From: Oscillospiraceae bacterium
GTDB lineage: Bacteria; Bacillota; Clostridia; Oscillospirales; Oscillospiraceae
Reading direction: 5' to 3'
NCBI GenBank assembly: GCA_022799035.1
Contig: JAAWNQ010000015.1
Location: forward strand, 1-50,755
DNA length: 50,755 bases
Shown piece after piece: positions 33,633 through 41,876 of the stretch (position 1 is the stretch's first letter; each line of letters begins with the position of its first letter). The translations under genes and the position numbers were made by a program. The notes beneath the pieces are model-generated. The model saw only the letters and a list, made by a program, of their open reading frames with translations. It was not told the DNA's origin and did not search any database.

Positions 33633-33661
33633 TTGACAATTTTCCGGGGAAAAGATAGACT
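33633..33661 (+). promoter_or_regulatory. Promoter of the ade-potBCAD operon
   Basis: TTGACA (33633-33638), 17-nt spacer, TAGACT (33656-33661). Its -35 box is 6 bp from the divergent M20 -35 box, so one regulator could control both. Confidence 0.75.
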
Positions 33662-33720
33662 TTATAGCGTAAAAACTCGACAGGCTCCAAAGGCGGGGCC
33701 GAAAAGACGGGAGGACGCTT

Positions 33721-35487
33721 ATGCTGACTGCTGTGGTACAGGCTGTGCGGGGAAAGGCCCCCTTTGACCTCCTGATCCGGAACATACAGATCGTGAATGT
33801 ATATAACTCCTCCATTGCGCCCGGGTGTATCGGGGTGGTGGGGGAGCATATTGTTTATGTGGGGCCTTTGGAGCCGGATCTCCACGCCCGGCGGGTGATA
33901 GACGGGCAGGGGCGGTATGCCCTGCCCGGGTTTGTGGACAGCCACATGCACCTGGAGAGCAGTATGCTGGCCCCCGCCCACTTTGCCCGGATCGCCCTGG
34001 GCTGCGGCACCACCACGGTGGCCGCCGACCCCCATGAGATCGGCAATGTGATGGGACTGGAGGGAGTGCGGGCCTTGGTGGAGGCCTGCGAGGGCCTGCC
34101 CCTGCGGACCCTGGTCATGGCTCCCTCCACCATCCCCTCCGCCCCCGGGTACGAGGGCTCCGGGTATGAGGTGGGGGCCGGGGAGATGGACCGGCTTTTG
34201 GACCTGCCCGGGGTTTGGGGCCTGGGGGAGGTCATGGACTTTAACGCGGTGGCGGACGGCGAGGAGCGTATTCTATCGGTGATAGAGCGGGCCCGCCGCC
34301 GCCATTGTCTTTTGGACGGACACGCCTCCCTGCTGACGGGGGCGCGGCTCCAGGCCTTCCGGGCCACGGGGATCGACAGCGACCACACCACAAACTCCCC
34401 GGAGAAGCTCCGGGAGGAGCTGGCGTTGGGCTTTACGGTCCAGGTGCAGGAGTCCATGCTCTCCGAGGAGATGGTCCGGGCCATGAACGAGGCCCCGGTC
34501 CAGGACCGGATCTGCCTGGTGACTGACGACGTGCCTCTCCACCGGCTGATGCGGGACGGGCATCTCAACCATGTGGTGGAGAAGGCCATTTCCCTTGGGC
34601 TGGAGCCTGTGCGGGCCATCCGGTTCGCCACCATAAACGCCGCCCAGCGGCTGCGGCTCTATGACGTGGGGGGACTGGCCCCGGGGATGGCGGCCGACGT
34701 GCAGCTGGTGGAGGATATCCGCCGGCCCAGGCCGGTGTTTTTGCTCCGGGGCGGGGAGGTCATTGTGGAGGAGGGGCGGTTTTTGCCCCGGCTTCCGGTG
34801 GTGATCCCCCCCATCCTGCGGGAGAGCACCATGGACATCGGCCCGGTGAGGGAGGAGGACTTCCGCATCCGGGTGGAGGTCCCCAACCGGTTCCCGGGGG
34901 GACGGGGGAAGGCCAACCTTATCGGCCAGGACGGCGTGGGAGTCCGGACCAAGCGGGTGGAGCGGACGTTGAAGCTGGAGCCGGAGGAGAATGGATCATC
35001 TGAGGTCCGGACGGAAAAGCTATTGAAGATGGCGGTATTCAACCGCTATGGGAAAAACCGCCGGGGCCTGGCCCTGGTGGACGGGATGGACGGGGTGACC
35101 GGGGCGGTGGCTTTGACCTACGGTCACGACTGTCACAACCTGACGGTTTTCGGCGGCAACGACGCCGACATGGCTCTGGCGGCAAACGCCGTCATTGAAG
35201 CCGGGGGCGGACTTTGCACCGTTCAGGGGGGTAAGGTCCGGCACCGGATATCCCTGCCCCTGGCGGGGCTGATGTGCGACCTGCCCCCGGAGGAGCTGCT
35301 GGGACAGATGGAGGAGCTGCTGGAGCACTGCCGGGAGATGGGCTTCCGGCACAGGAATCTGCTGACCTTCCTGACGGTGATGCCCCTGGCGGTGTCCCCC
35401 GAGATCAAGTGTACCGATATGGGGCTGCTGGACGTGGCCCACAAGAAATTTCTGCCCCTGGTGGAGGGGATAGAGGAGGATGGGTGA
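33721..35487 (+). CDS. ade: Adenine deaminase
   Basis: A 588-aa amidohydrolase converting adenine to hypoxanthine and ammonia. Motifs: VDSHMHLESSMLAPAHFARIAL (metal His pair near residues 75-90), CGTTTVAADPHEIGNV, DGHASLLTG, and TDDVPLHRLMRDGHLNHVV. The C-terminal half keeps VRRISLPLAGLMCDLP-like ADE residues (HRISLPLAGLMCDLPPEELL) and ends with SPEIKCTDMGLLDV. Length is normal. Its TGA overlaps the next ATG by 1 nt, tying it translationally to an ABC transporter. Confidence 0.93.
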   Translation: MLTAVVQAVRGKAPFDLLIRNIQIVNVYNSSIAPGCIGVVGEHIVYVGPLEPDLHARRVIDGQGRYALPGFVDSHMHLESSMLAPAHFARIALGCGTTTVAADPHEIGNVMGLEGVRALVEACEGLPLRTLVMAPSTIPSAPGYEGSGYEVGAGEMDRLLDLPGVWGLGEVMDFNAVADGEERILSVIERARRRHCLLDGHASLLTGARLQAFRATGIDSDHTTNSPEKLREELALGFTVQVQESMLSEEMVRAMNEAPVQDRICLVTDDVPLHRLMRDGHLNHVVEKAISLGLEPVRAIRFATINAAQRLRLYDVGGLAPGMAADVQLVEDIRRPRPVFLLRGGEVIVEEGRFLPRLPVVIPPILRESTMDIGPVREEDFRIRVEVPNRFPGGRGKANLIGQDGVGVRTKRVERTLKLEPEENGSSEVRTEKLLKMAVFNRYGKNRRGLALVDGMDGVTGAVALTYGHDCHNLTVFGGNDADMALAANAVIEAGGGLCTVQGGKVRHRISLPLAGLMCDLPPEELLGQMEELLEHCREMGFRHRNLLTFLTVMPLAVSPEIKCTDMGLLDVAHKKFLPLVEGIEEDG

Positions 35488-36323
35488 TGGAGCGGAGACG
35501 ACAGGCCGTCCTTCTGGCCCTGCCCGCGGCCCTGGCCCTGCTGGTGTTTTTTCTCATCCCCATGGCGTACATTCTGCTTCGGACGGTGAGGACCAACGGG
35601 TTTGCTGATTTTATCGACTTTTTTACCGACCCCTTTTATCTGGATATCCTGTGGACCACCCTGCGGGTGTCCCTGATCTCCACGGGGCTGTCCCTGGCGC
35701 TGGGGTATCCGGCGGCCTACTATATGGCCCGGACCCGGTCCCGGGCCAGAAAGTGGATGATGATCGTCATCCTCTTTCCCTTTCTGGTCAGCGCGGTGGT
35801 CCGGTCCTACGGCTGGATGGTCATACTGGGGGCCAACGGGCTGCTGAACCAGGGCCTTCTGGCGTTGGGGATCATTTCTCAGCCCCTGAAGATCCTGAAT
35901 ACGGAGACGGCGGTGATCGTGGGCATGATCCATCTGCTGATCCCCTACATGATCCTGTCCCTGGTGGGGGTGCTTCAGAGCATCGATCCCAATGTGGAGT
36001 ACGCGGCCTACAGCCTGGGGGCCACCCCGGCCCAGACCTTTGCCAAGGTGGTCTTTCCCCTGAGCCTGCCGGGGATCCTGTCCGGGTGCGTGTTGGTGTT
36101 CACCATGAGCATGACCTCCTACGTGACCCCCAAGCTGCTGGGGGGCTCCAAGTTCCGGATGATGGCCACCATGGTGGTGCAGGAGATCAACGTGAACTTT
36201 GATTGGAGCGCCGCCTCCGCCGTGAGCTATATCCTGCTGGCGGTGATATTGGCGGTCCAGGTGGTCATCGTGCTGTTGACCTCGGGCTATATGAAGCGGA
36301 TGGGAGGCGGAAAGAATGGATGA
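35487..36323 (+). CDS. potB: ABC transporter permease, PotB type
   Basis: A 278-aa permease with six membrane segments (first at about 8-28, last at about 243-265). The EAA-like loop is YAAYSLGATPAQTFAKVVFPLSLPGI (about 172-197), typical of the spermidine/putrescine and related families. Start overlaps the ade stop (TGATG). It forms the channel with the PotC-type subunit. Confidence 0.85.
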   Translation: MERRRQAVLLALPAALALLVFFLIPMAYILLRTVRTNGFADFIDFFTDPFYLDILWTTLRVSLISTGLSLALGYPAAYYMARTRSRARKWMMIVILFPFLVSAVVRSYGWMVILGANGLLNQGLLALGIISQPLKILNTETAVIVGMIHLLIPYMILSLVGVLQSIDPNVEYAAYSLGATPAQTFAKVVFPLSLPGILSGCVLVFTMSMTSYVTPKLLGGSKFRMMATMVVQEINVNFDWSAASAVSYILLAVILAVQVVIVLLTSGYMKRMGGGKNG

Positions 36324-37110
36324 CAGACGGGTCAACTGGGCCTGCCGGGTTTTGGCGGGGCTGGTGATGGTCTTTTTGCTGGCCCCCCTGGTGGTCATCG
36401 TTATCGCCTCCTTTACCCCCACGGCCCTGATCACCTTTCCCCCCAAGGGGTTTTCTCTGAAGTGGTACGCCAATATCTTTCACGCCTCCACCCACTTTAT
36501 AAATGGATTGGTCAACAGCCTGAAGCTGGGGCTTATCGCCACGGGGGTGGATGTGTTTCTGGGGGTCTTTGCCGCCCTGGCGGTGTGCCGGTATGATTTC
36601 AAGGGGAAGAATGTCCTGCTGAATTACTTTACCTCCCCCATGTATGTGCCCAGCGTGGCCTTTGCCTTTGTGCTTCTCCAGGTATACAGCCAGATCGGGG
36701 GGATCCCGGGGATGGCGCGGCTCCTCATCGGCCATCTGGTGATCATCCTGCCCTATATCGTCCGGAACACCGTATCGGTGCTCCACGTGTTTGACTGGAC
36801 GTTGGAGGACGCGGCCACCTCCCTGGGGGCTGCCCCGGCCCAGGTATTTTTCAAGATCACCCTGCCCCTGGCAAAGCCCGGGGTGCTGGCGGGGGCTCTG
36901 CTGGCCTTCCTCTACTCCTTTGACGAGGTGGCGCTGAGCAGTCTTCTCTCCACCCCCAAGTTTGTGACACTGCCCATCCGGATCATGAATTATATGGAGC
37001 TGACCTTCGACCCCACTTTGGCGGCCATCTCCACCCTGCTCATTCTGGCTTCCCTGATCCTCATTGTGCTGATGGAGAAGCTGGTGGGGCTGGATATGTT
37101 TGTAAAGTAA
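36316..37110 (+). CDS. potC: ABC transporter permease, PotC type
   Basis: A 264-aa permease overlapping potB by 8 nt. Six membrane segments; the first at about 12-35 (LAGLVMVFLLAPLVVIVIASF). The EAA loop is DAATSLGAAPAQVFFKITLPLAKPGV. It pairs with PotB and is energised by PotA. Family assignment is clear; substrate is not proven. Confidence 0.85.
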   Translation: MDDRRVNWACRVLAGLVMVFLLAPLVVIVIASFTPTALITFPPKGFSLKWYANIFHASTHFINGLVNSLKLGLIATGVDVFLGVFAALAVCRYDFKGKNVLLNYFTSPMYVPSVAFAFVLLQVYSQIGGIPGMARLLIGHLVIILPYIVRNTVSVLHVFDWTLEDAATSLGAAPAQVFFKITLPLAKPGVLAGALLAFLYSFDEVALSSLLSTPKFVTLPIRIMNYMELTFDPTLAAISTLLILASLILIVLMEKLVGLDMFVK

Positions 37111-37122
37111 GGAGGCAACGGT

Positions 37123-38187
37123 ATGGCGACGTTGGAACTGAAAAGCCTGGTCAAACGCTTTGGGGATTTTACCGCTGTGGATGGGATGGACCTGCAGGTG
37201 GCCCAGGGGGAGATGATCGCCCTGTTGGGCGGCAGCGGCTGCGGCAAGACCACCACCCTGCGGATGATCGCCGGGTTTACCGAGCCCACCGGAGGCACCA
37301 TTCTGGTGGATGGGGAGGACGTGGGAAAGATCCCTCCCTACAAGCGGAATATCGGCATCTTCTTTCAGAATTATGCCCTGTTTCCCCATATGACCGTTTT
37401 TGAGAACGTGGCCTTTGGACTGAAGCTCCAGAAGTGTTCCAAGGAGGAGACGGCCCACCGGGTGGGGGAGATCCTGTCCCTGGTAAAGCTCACCGGGCTG
37501 GACGGCCGGTATCCTCGGGAGCTGTCGGGAGGCCAGCAGCAGCGGGTGGCCCTGGCCCGGGCGTTGGTGACAAGACCCTCCATCCTGCTGCTGGACGAAC
37601 CCCTGAGCAACCTGGACGCCAAGCTCCGGGTGGAGATGCAGGTGGAGATCAAGCGGATCCAGAGGGAGCTGGGGATCACCACCATCATCGTCACCCACGA
37701 CCATGAGGAGGCGGTGTCCCTGGCCGACCGGGTCATTGTCATGAACCAGGGGCGGATCCAGCAGATCGGCACCCCCCAGGAGATCTTTGACCATCCCGCC
37801 AGCCCCTTTGTGGCGGACTTTATGGGCTTTTCCACCTTCCTCCACGGCAAGGCGGGGGGAGCGCCCCGGGGAGGGAAGCGGCCCATCCTCTGTGGGGGGA
37901 GGACTCTTTGGGTGGCCCAGGAGGAGGCGGAGGACCTGGACGAGGGGGAGAGCTGCCTGCTGGCCCTTCGCTCAGAGAGTATGACCCTGGTGGAGGCCCG
38001 GTGGGAGAACGCGTTCCCGGGCCGGATCGAGAGTATGACCTACAAAGGGCATACCACCCGGCTGGAGGTCTCGGGATGCTTTGACGAGCCGGTGTTCCCG
38101 GCCCTGGGAGAAATCCCCGGATCCGGGGTGGGGGATGAGGTGCTGGTACATTTCCCCTACCGAAAGATCTGTGTATATAAGGTATAA
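37123..38187 (+). CDS. potA: ABC transporter ATP-binding protein, PotA type
   Basis: A 354-aa ATPase. Walker A GGSGCGKTTTLRM (about 36-48), Q-loop FQNYALFPHM, signature LSGGQQQRVALARAL, Walker B LLLDEPLSNLDAKLR, and the switch His in VTHDHEEA. The C-terminal 110 residues form a TOBE-like domain. GGAGG lies 7 nt upstream; the gene starts 12 nt after potC. Confidence 0.9.
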   Translation: MATLELKSLVKRFGDFTAVDGMDLQVAQGEMIALLGGSGCGKTTTLRMIAGFTEPTGGTILVDGEDVGKIPPYKRNIGIFFQNYALFPHMTVFENVAFGLKLQKCSKEETAHRVGEILSLVKLTGLDGRYPRELSGGQQQRVALARALVTRPSILLLDEPLSNLDAKLRVEMQVEIKRIQRELGITTIIVTHDHEEAVSLADRVIVMNQGRIQQIGTPQEIFDHPASPFVADFMGFSTFLHGKAGGAPRGGKRPILCGGRTLWVAQEEAEDLDEGESCLLALRSESMTLVEARWENAFPGRIESMTYKGHTTRLEVSGCFDEPVFPALGEIPGSGVGDEVLVHFPYRKICVYKV

Positions 38188-38212
38188 AATAAAACGGATG
38201 AGGAGAATGAAC

Positions 38213-39301
38213 ATGAAAAAGAAGATGCTGGCTCTGGTCCTGTCCACCGCGATGACCCTGTCCCTGGCCGCCTGCGGCGGCAAGCCCGCTGAGACCCCCA
38301 CCGCCGGCGGCGACGGCAAGGACTTTGGCGGCGCGGAGCTGGTGGTGGCTACCTGGGGTTGGGCTGAGGCCGGACTGAAGGCCCTGGCCGCCGACTTTGA
38401 GAGCGCCTACAACTGCACCATCGTGGTGGATCCCACCAGCGGCAACGGGGACCGGCTCAACAAGCTGATGGCCGAGAAGAACGACCCCACCGCCGACGTG
38501 GCCCTGCTCACCAAGAGCTTTGCCGAGGTGGGGATCCAGGCCGACCTCTTTGAGAAGGTGGACACCGGCGTGGTCACAAGCCTTGGGAATCTCTACGACT
38601 TCGCCCAGGACAAGAACGGATATGGACCCTGCTACTCCGTGTGCCGCTACGGGATCATGTATGACGCCGCCGCCCTGGAGAAGGCCGGGGTCCCCGCCCC
38701 CACCTCCTACCAGGACCTGTTTGACGACAAGTACGCCGGCATGGTGGCCCTGCCGGACATGACCTCCACCGCCGGCCCCTATATCCTGGTGGCTATGGCC
38801 GAGGCCATGGGGGGCAGCCAGGAGGACGTGAGCGCCGCCATGACCCTTATGCAGGAGAAGAAGGACAACATTGACCTGTGGTACAGCGCCTCCTCCGACG
38901 TGGTCAACGCCTTTACCACCGGGGAGGCCTGCATCACCGTGTTTATGGACATCAACATGCCCGGCCTCATTGACAGCGGGCTGGACATGGTATGGGCCGA
39001 CGCCGCTGAGGGCTCCTTCGCCGCCCCCGCCACCGTCAACGTGGTGAAGAACTGCAAGAACCCGGAGCTGGCCCAGCTGTTTGTGGAGTACCTGGTTTCT
39101 GACGAGACCCAGAGCAAGATCGCCGAGGCCATGAACGAGGCCCCTGTGAGCAAGAACGCCACCATGCCCGAGGAGCTGAAGACCTATCTGGCCTTCGGTG
39201 AGGAGGCCATCGGCGCCCTGAAGGAGTTTGACGAGGGGTTCATTACTAACGCCAAGGCCGAGTGGATCGACACCTTCCAGCGCACGGTGAATGTGAAGTG
39301 A
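38213..39301 (+). CDS. potD: ABC transporter substrate-binding lipoprotein, PotD/extracellular type
   Basis: A 362-aa periplasmic-type binding protein anchored as a lipoprotein: MKKKMLALVLSTAMTLSLAAC with Cys21 as lipidation site and a short GGKPAETPTAGG linker. The mature part begins ELVVATWGWAEAGLKALAADFE and has two-lobe features of type 2 binding proteins (FEKVDTGVVTSLGNLYDFA, YGIMYDAAALEKAGVPAPTSYQDLF). The start is chosen by AGGAG at 8 nt. Genome context with adenine deaminase suggests a nucleobase or related amine as ligand rather than certain polyamine uptake. Confidence 0.87.
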   Translation: MKKKMLALVLSTAMTLSLAACGGKPAETPTAGGDGKDFGGAELVVATWGWAEAGLKALAADFESAYNCTIVVDPTSGNGDRLNKLMAEKNDPTADVALLTKSFAEVGIQADLFEKVDTGVVTSLGNLYDFAQDKNGYGPCYSVCRYGIMYDAAALEKAGVPAPTSYQDLFDDKYAGMVALPDMTSTAGPYILVAMAEAMGGSQEDVSAAMTLMQEKKDNIDLWYSASSDVVNAFTTGEACITVFMDINMPGLIDSGLDMVWADAAEGSFAAPATVNVVKNCKNPELAQLFVEYLVSDETQSKIAEAMNEAPVSKNATMPEELKTYLAFGEEAIGALKEFDEGFITNAKAEWIDTFQRTVNVK

Positions 39302-39323
39302 TCTTCCTTTCTGAATGAAATGG

Positions 39324-39359
39324 GACAGCCCGCCGGGAGCCGGCGGGCTGTCTTTTTTT
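39324..39359 (+). terminator. ade-pot operon terminator
   Basis: A 13-bp GC-rich stem (GACAGCCCGCCGG and its complement) with a 3-nt loop, followed by seven T residues. Confidence 0.92.
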
Positions 39360-39423
39360 GCCCCGGGAGAGGGTATGCCACCCGCCTCCGCCACATATAA
39401 ATGGCACACAAGGAGGGGTTTTG

Positions 39424-39684
39424 ATGAACCTGAATGTGAAGATCTTCCATTTGAAGCGAAAGCCCATGACGGTGCTGGCCTGCGCCCTGGCGGCGACGGT
39501 GATGTTCGGGGCGGTGAACGCCCCGGCGGTGGTGGCCTCGGCCACACAGAGGCAGCTTCCCATCTACTGCGTCCAGCGGGACCAGAAGATGATCTCGATC
39601 TCCTTTGACGCGGCCTGGGGTGATGTTATAATACGGTCATTGACGCCCAAGGGTTACAGGGCGCCAATGACCGTATCTTATTAA
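39424..39684 (+). pseudogene. pdaB: Truncated PdaB-like polysaccharide deacetylase, interrupted by the mobile element
   Basis: The first 65 codons match the N-terminus of the sporulation polysaccharide deacetylase group: basic start MNLNVKIFHLKRKP, a membrane/signal segment (TVLACALAATVMFGAVNAPAV), and DQKMISISFDAAWG, where the family normally continues into the catalytic NodB domain. Homology stops near 39620 (right after SFDAAWG); the remaining 21 codons are foreign and end at TAA. AAGGAGG precedes the ATG. The C-terminal part should lie past the right end of the element. Confidence 0.8.
39631..39676 (+). repeat. Hairpin at the left junction of the mobile element
   Basis: Arms ATACGGTCATTG/CAATGACCGTAT (12 bp) continue into 5 more pairs after one mismatch, with a 10-nt loop. 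It starts 11 nt after the predicted break in pdaB. It could be a terminator or part of an attachment site. Confidence 0.55.
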
Positions 39685-39798
39685 AAGACTGATTGCTGCT
39701 TGTTATTATATTGCATAAGCACAGGCTTGTCAATTTTAATTAAAATATTAATGTAAATAAGTTATAAAAATTAATATATAAAATAAATTGAAATTTTA

Positions 39799-39827
39799 AT
39801 GACAACCAAAAAATAATGTGCTACAAT
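39799..39827 (+). promoter_or_regulatory. Promoter of the toxin-antitoxin-like operon
   Basis: ATGACA (39799-39804), 17-nt spacer, TACAAT (39822-39827), in a very AT-rich stretch (39685-39859) with no other feature. Confidence 0.6.
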
Positions 39828-39859
39828 GATAAAAATGTCAAAAGGGGGGGTGAGGAATA

Positions 39860-40138
39860 ATGCGGCGAAGTGACCCAATGGATCACATGGTTTCCATCAG
39901 TGCCCTAAGCCAAGGACAGGCTTCTAAGGTGTTAAATAAAGTGACCGATGAGCATGAGATAATCATATTAAAAAATAACCAAGCCAAAGCTGTCATTATC
40001 TCTCCCGACCAATTTAGAAGCTACGCTGAGCTGGCGGAGATTTGTAATGCAATTATTGAGGAGAAATTGATTCCTGAAGATAAAGAGAAGAAAATCCGTG
40101 CTTTATTAAAGAGGACTAAACTTTATACAGAAGAGTAG
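39860..40138 (+). CDS. Phd/YefM-like antitoxin
   Basis: A 92-aa protein. MVSISALSQGQASKVLNKVTDEHEIIILKNNQAKAVIISPDQFRSYAELAE is the Phd/YefM pattern: an N-terminal beta-alpha unit that binds DNA as a dimer, then a strand ending in VIISPDQF and a helical C-terminal part for toxin binding. GGTGAGG precedes the ATG. It begins a three-gene cassette with a HipA-type kinase and a HIRAN protein; Phd-type partners for HipA kinases would be unusual, since HipB (XRE-type) is standard. Confidence 0.75.
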   Translation: MRRSDPMDHMVSISALSQGQASKVLNKVTDEHEIIILKNNQAKAVIISPDQFRSYAELAEICNAIIEEKLIPEDKEKKIRALLKRTKLYTEE

Positions 40139-40197
40139 AGAGGTGTTTATGGGACATCGGTTTGCTTTATACTTAACTATGAAGGGAGGCTAACGGC

Positions 40198-41115
40198 GTG
40201 GTAGAAATCTTTGATTTTAGCCAGTGGCAAAGGCCGGAGGGGGTATCTGAAGGAAGTGGAGCCAGTGAAAAGATATGGCTCCAGTCACCCGATGGAGATA
40301 AGACAGGCCTCTTCAAATTTCCTAAAACCAGGAATTATCCTGGAAAACCGGAAACAACATCCACAGAGCATGTATCAGAATGGCTGGCTTCCCAGCTGGG
40401 AAAGATTTTTGGGGTCCCCTGTGCCGATGTTAAGTTGGGGAGTTATCATGGGCGAAAGGGTAGCTTAAGCGTCTTGATTACCGACAATAAGGAGGAACAC
40501 CTTGAATTAAACGAAGGCGTGGCATTTATCAAGGAATTGTACCCTCAATACGATGCCAAAGAGATGATTAACAAGGCAAATGGAATCTATTATTGCCTGG
40601 ATCAAATCCTGCTGGCAACGAAGGAATATCTCCCTACGCAATTTTGGATCGAGGTCCTTCTATTTGATTTCATGATTGGCAATACAGATCGCCATCAAAA
40701 CAACTGGGCACTGCTAAAAGAGGAGTCTGGACAGTATCGGCAATGTCCGCTCTATGACAATGGCTCTTCCTTGTGCAGCTATGTGGAAGAAGAACAACTT
40801 GAGAGACTGTTTTCTAAAGATGCTGGTCCAATGAAAAGTCTAACGGACACCAAATCCCGATCCAGAATCCGTATAGACGGGACAAAGAAAAAGGAGCCTA
40901 CACACAAAGAAGTTATCCGTTATATTCTGGATACGTATCCACGCAGTGCGATACCTACAGCCCGTAATTTTTTGGAGCGGCTTACCCAAAATGAGATAGA
41001 TAGGCTTTTGAATGAATTACCTGAGGAGATTTTTCCGGAAAATCGCAAAATGCTTGTTTCTTACTACTTGAACGAAAAGAAACATATTTTGTCTCAGCTA
41101 CTGAGAAAGGAGTAA
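40198..41115 (+). CDS. HipA/HipT-like serine/threonine kinase
   Basis: A 305-aa kinase from a GTG start with GGGAGG 8 nt upstream. It lacks the usual N-terminal HipA subdomain and starts directly with the ATP-binding lobe (LFKFPKT, Lys40/Lys43 region). The catalytic loop is MIGNTDRHQNNWALL (Asp164, Asn169 area) and the Mg motif is PLYDNGSSL (Asp187). This equals the catalytic set NTDxHxxN and LYD of HipA. HipT toxins of the HipBST system are likewise kinases without the N-domain and inactivate tryptophanyl-tRNA synthetase; the target here is unknown. Six nt separate it from the next gene. Confidence 0.85.
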   Translation: MVEIFDFSQWQRPEGVSEGSGASEKIWLQSPDGDKTGLFKFPKTRNYPGKPETTSTEHVSEWLASQLGKIFGVPCADVKLGSYHGRKGSLSVLITDNKEEHLELNEGVAFIKELYPQYDAKEMINKANGIYYCLDQILLATKEYLPTQFWIEVLLFDFMIGNTDRHQNNWALLKEESGQYRQCPLYDNGSSLCSYVEEEQLERLFSKDAGPMKSLTDTKSRSRIRIDGTKKKEPTHKEVIRYILDTYPRSAIPTARNFLERLTQNEIDRLLNELPEEIFPENRKMLVSYYLNEKKHILSQLLRKE

Positions 41116-41121
41116 CCAACT

Positions 41122-41823
41122 ATGGCTAAGAAGAACGGATTGGATTATATTTATGTTGTGTGGCAAGATCCTAAAAGTCGGAACAAATATGTAATTGGTA
41201 CCCTCACCCGCAACGGTCATTACGAGTTTTCCTATGGGATTGAACTGGAGCAGGCAAAGGCATGTGATTTTATGCCGTTGGTAGCCTTCCCATCGTTTGA
41301 AAAAAAATATGAAGAGGACACTGTGTTCCCTACCTTTTCCTGCCGACTCCCCGATGTAAAAAGGAAAGACATCCAGCGCATTTTGGCCGATTACGGACTA
41401 ACAGAATATGATGAATTTGAACTGCTGAAAAGGAGCGGGGCACGGCTTCCTACTGACACATTGGAATTTGTTGACCCTATCTTCGACGAACAAGAGGTGG
41501 TAAATCGTACATTCCACGTTGCGGGTATGCGATATTACATGGAATGCAAAGGAGAGAATTGTAAAGCCATTTCGCAGCTTTCTGTTGGTGCTGATTTAGT
41601 TCTTCGGCCTGAACCGGAGAATCAATACGATCCCTATGCAGTCCAAATTATGACTAAAGATGGGAAGAAACTGGGATATTTGCCTCGATACTATAGCGAG
41701 GCGGTCTCTAAGCGATTGAAAAAAGGAATGAGTTACACTTGCCAAGTAGTCGAACATAGCCCACAAAAAATGTGTGGTGAATGCCTAAAGGTAAAATTGC
41801 AAATGCCGGTGTTTACCGAATGA
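41122..41823 (+). CDS. HipS-like N-domain fused to a HIRAN domain
   Basis: A 233-aa protein. Residues about 8-120 resemble the HipA N-terminal domain that is free-standing as HipS: YIYVVWQDPKSRNKYVIGTLTR, YEFSYGIELEQA, FPTFSCRLPD and YDEFELLKRSGARLPTDTLEF. Residues about 135-230 are a HIRAN domain: FHVAGMRYY, LVLRPEPENQYDPYAVQIM, GKKLGYLPRYYSEAVSKRLKKG. HIRAN domains bind DNA ends or damaged DNA. AAAGGAG precedes the ATG, and it follows the kinase by 6 nt, so the pair is a unit. It could neutralise the kinase, with HIRAN linking it to DNA state. Confidence 0.75.
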   Translation: MAKKNGLDYIYVVWQDPKSRNKYVIGTLTRNGHYEFSYGIELEQAKACDFMPLVAFPSFEKKYEEDTVFPTFSCRLPDVKRKDIQRILADYGLTEYDEFELLKRSGARLPTDTLEFVDPIFDEQEVVNRTFHVAGMRYYMECKGENCKAISQLSVGADLVLRPEPENQYDPYAVQIMTKDGKKLGYLPRYYSEAVSKRLKKGMSYTCQVVEHSPQKMCGECLKVKLQMPVFTE

Positions 41824-41824
41824 A

Positions 41825-41868
41825 AAAAGGAGGCCATTCCCTGAAGTTGGGAATGGCCTCCTTTTATT
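41825..41868. terminator. Terminator after the HIRAN gene
   Basis: A 17-bp stem (AAAAGGAGGCCATTCCC and complement) with a 7-nt loop, followed by TTTTATTT on plus and a T-run on minus. It also ends the convergent recombinase transcript. Confidence 0.9.
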
Positions 41869-41876
41869 TATCTTTT

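Noticed and set aside
33662..33720. Purine riboswitch before ade
   Set aside because: The leader is only about 50 nt and lacks the conserved junction sequences of the purine aptamer.
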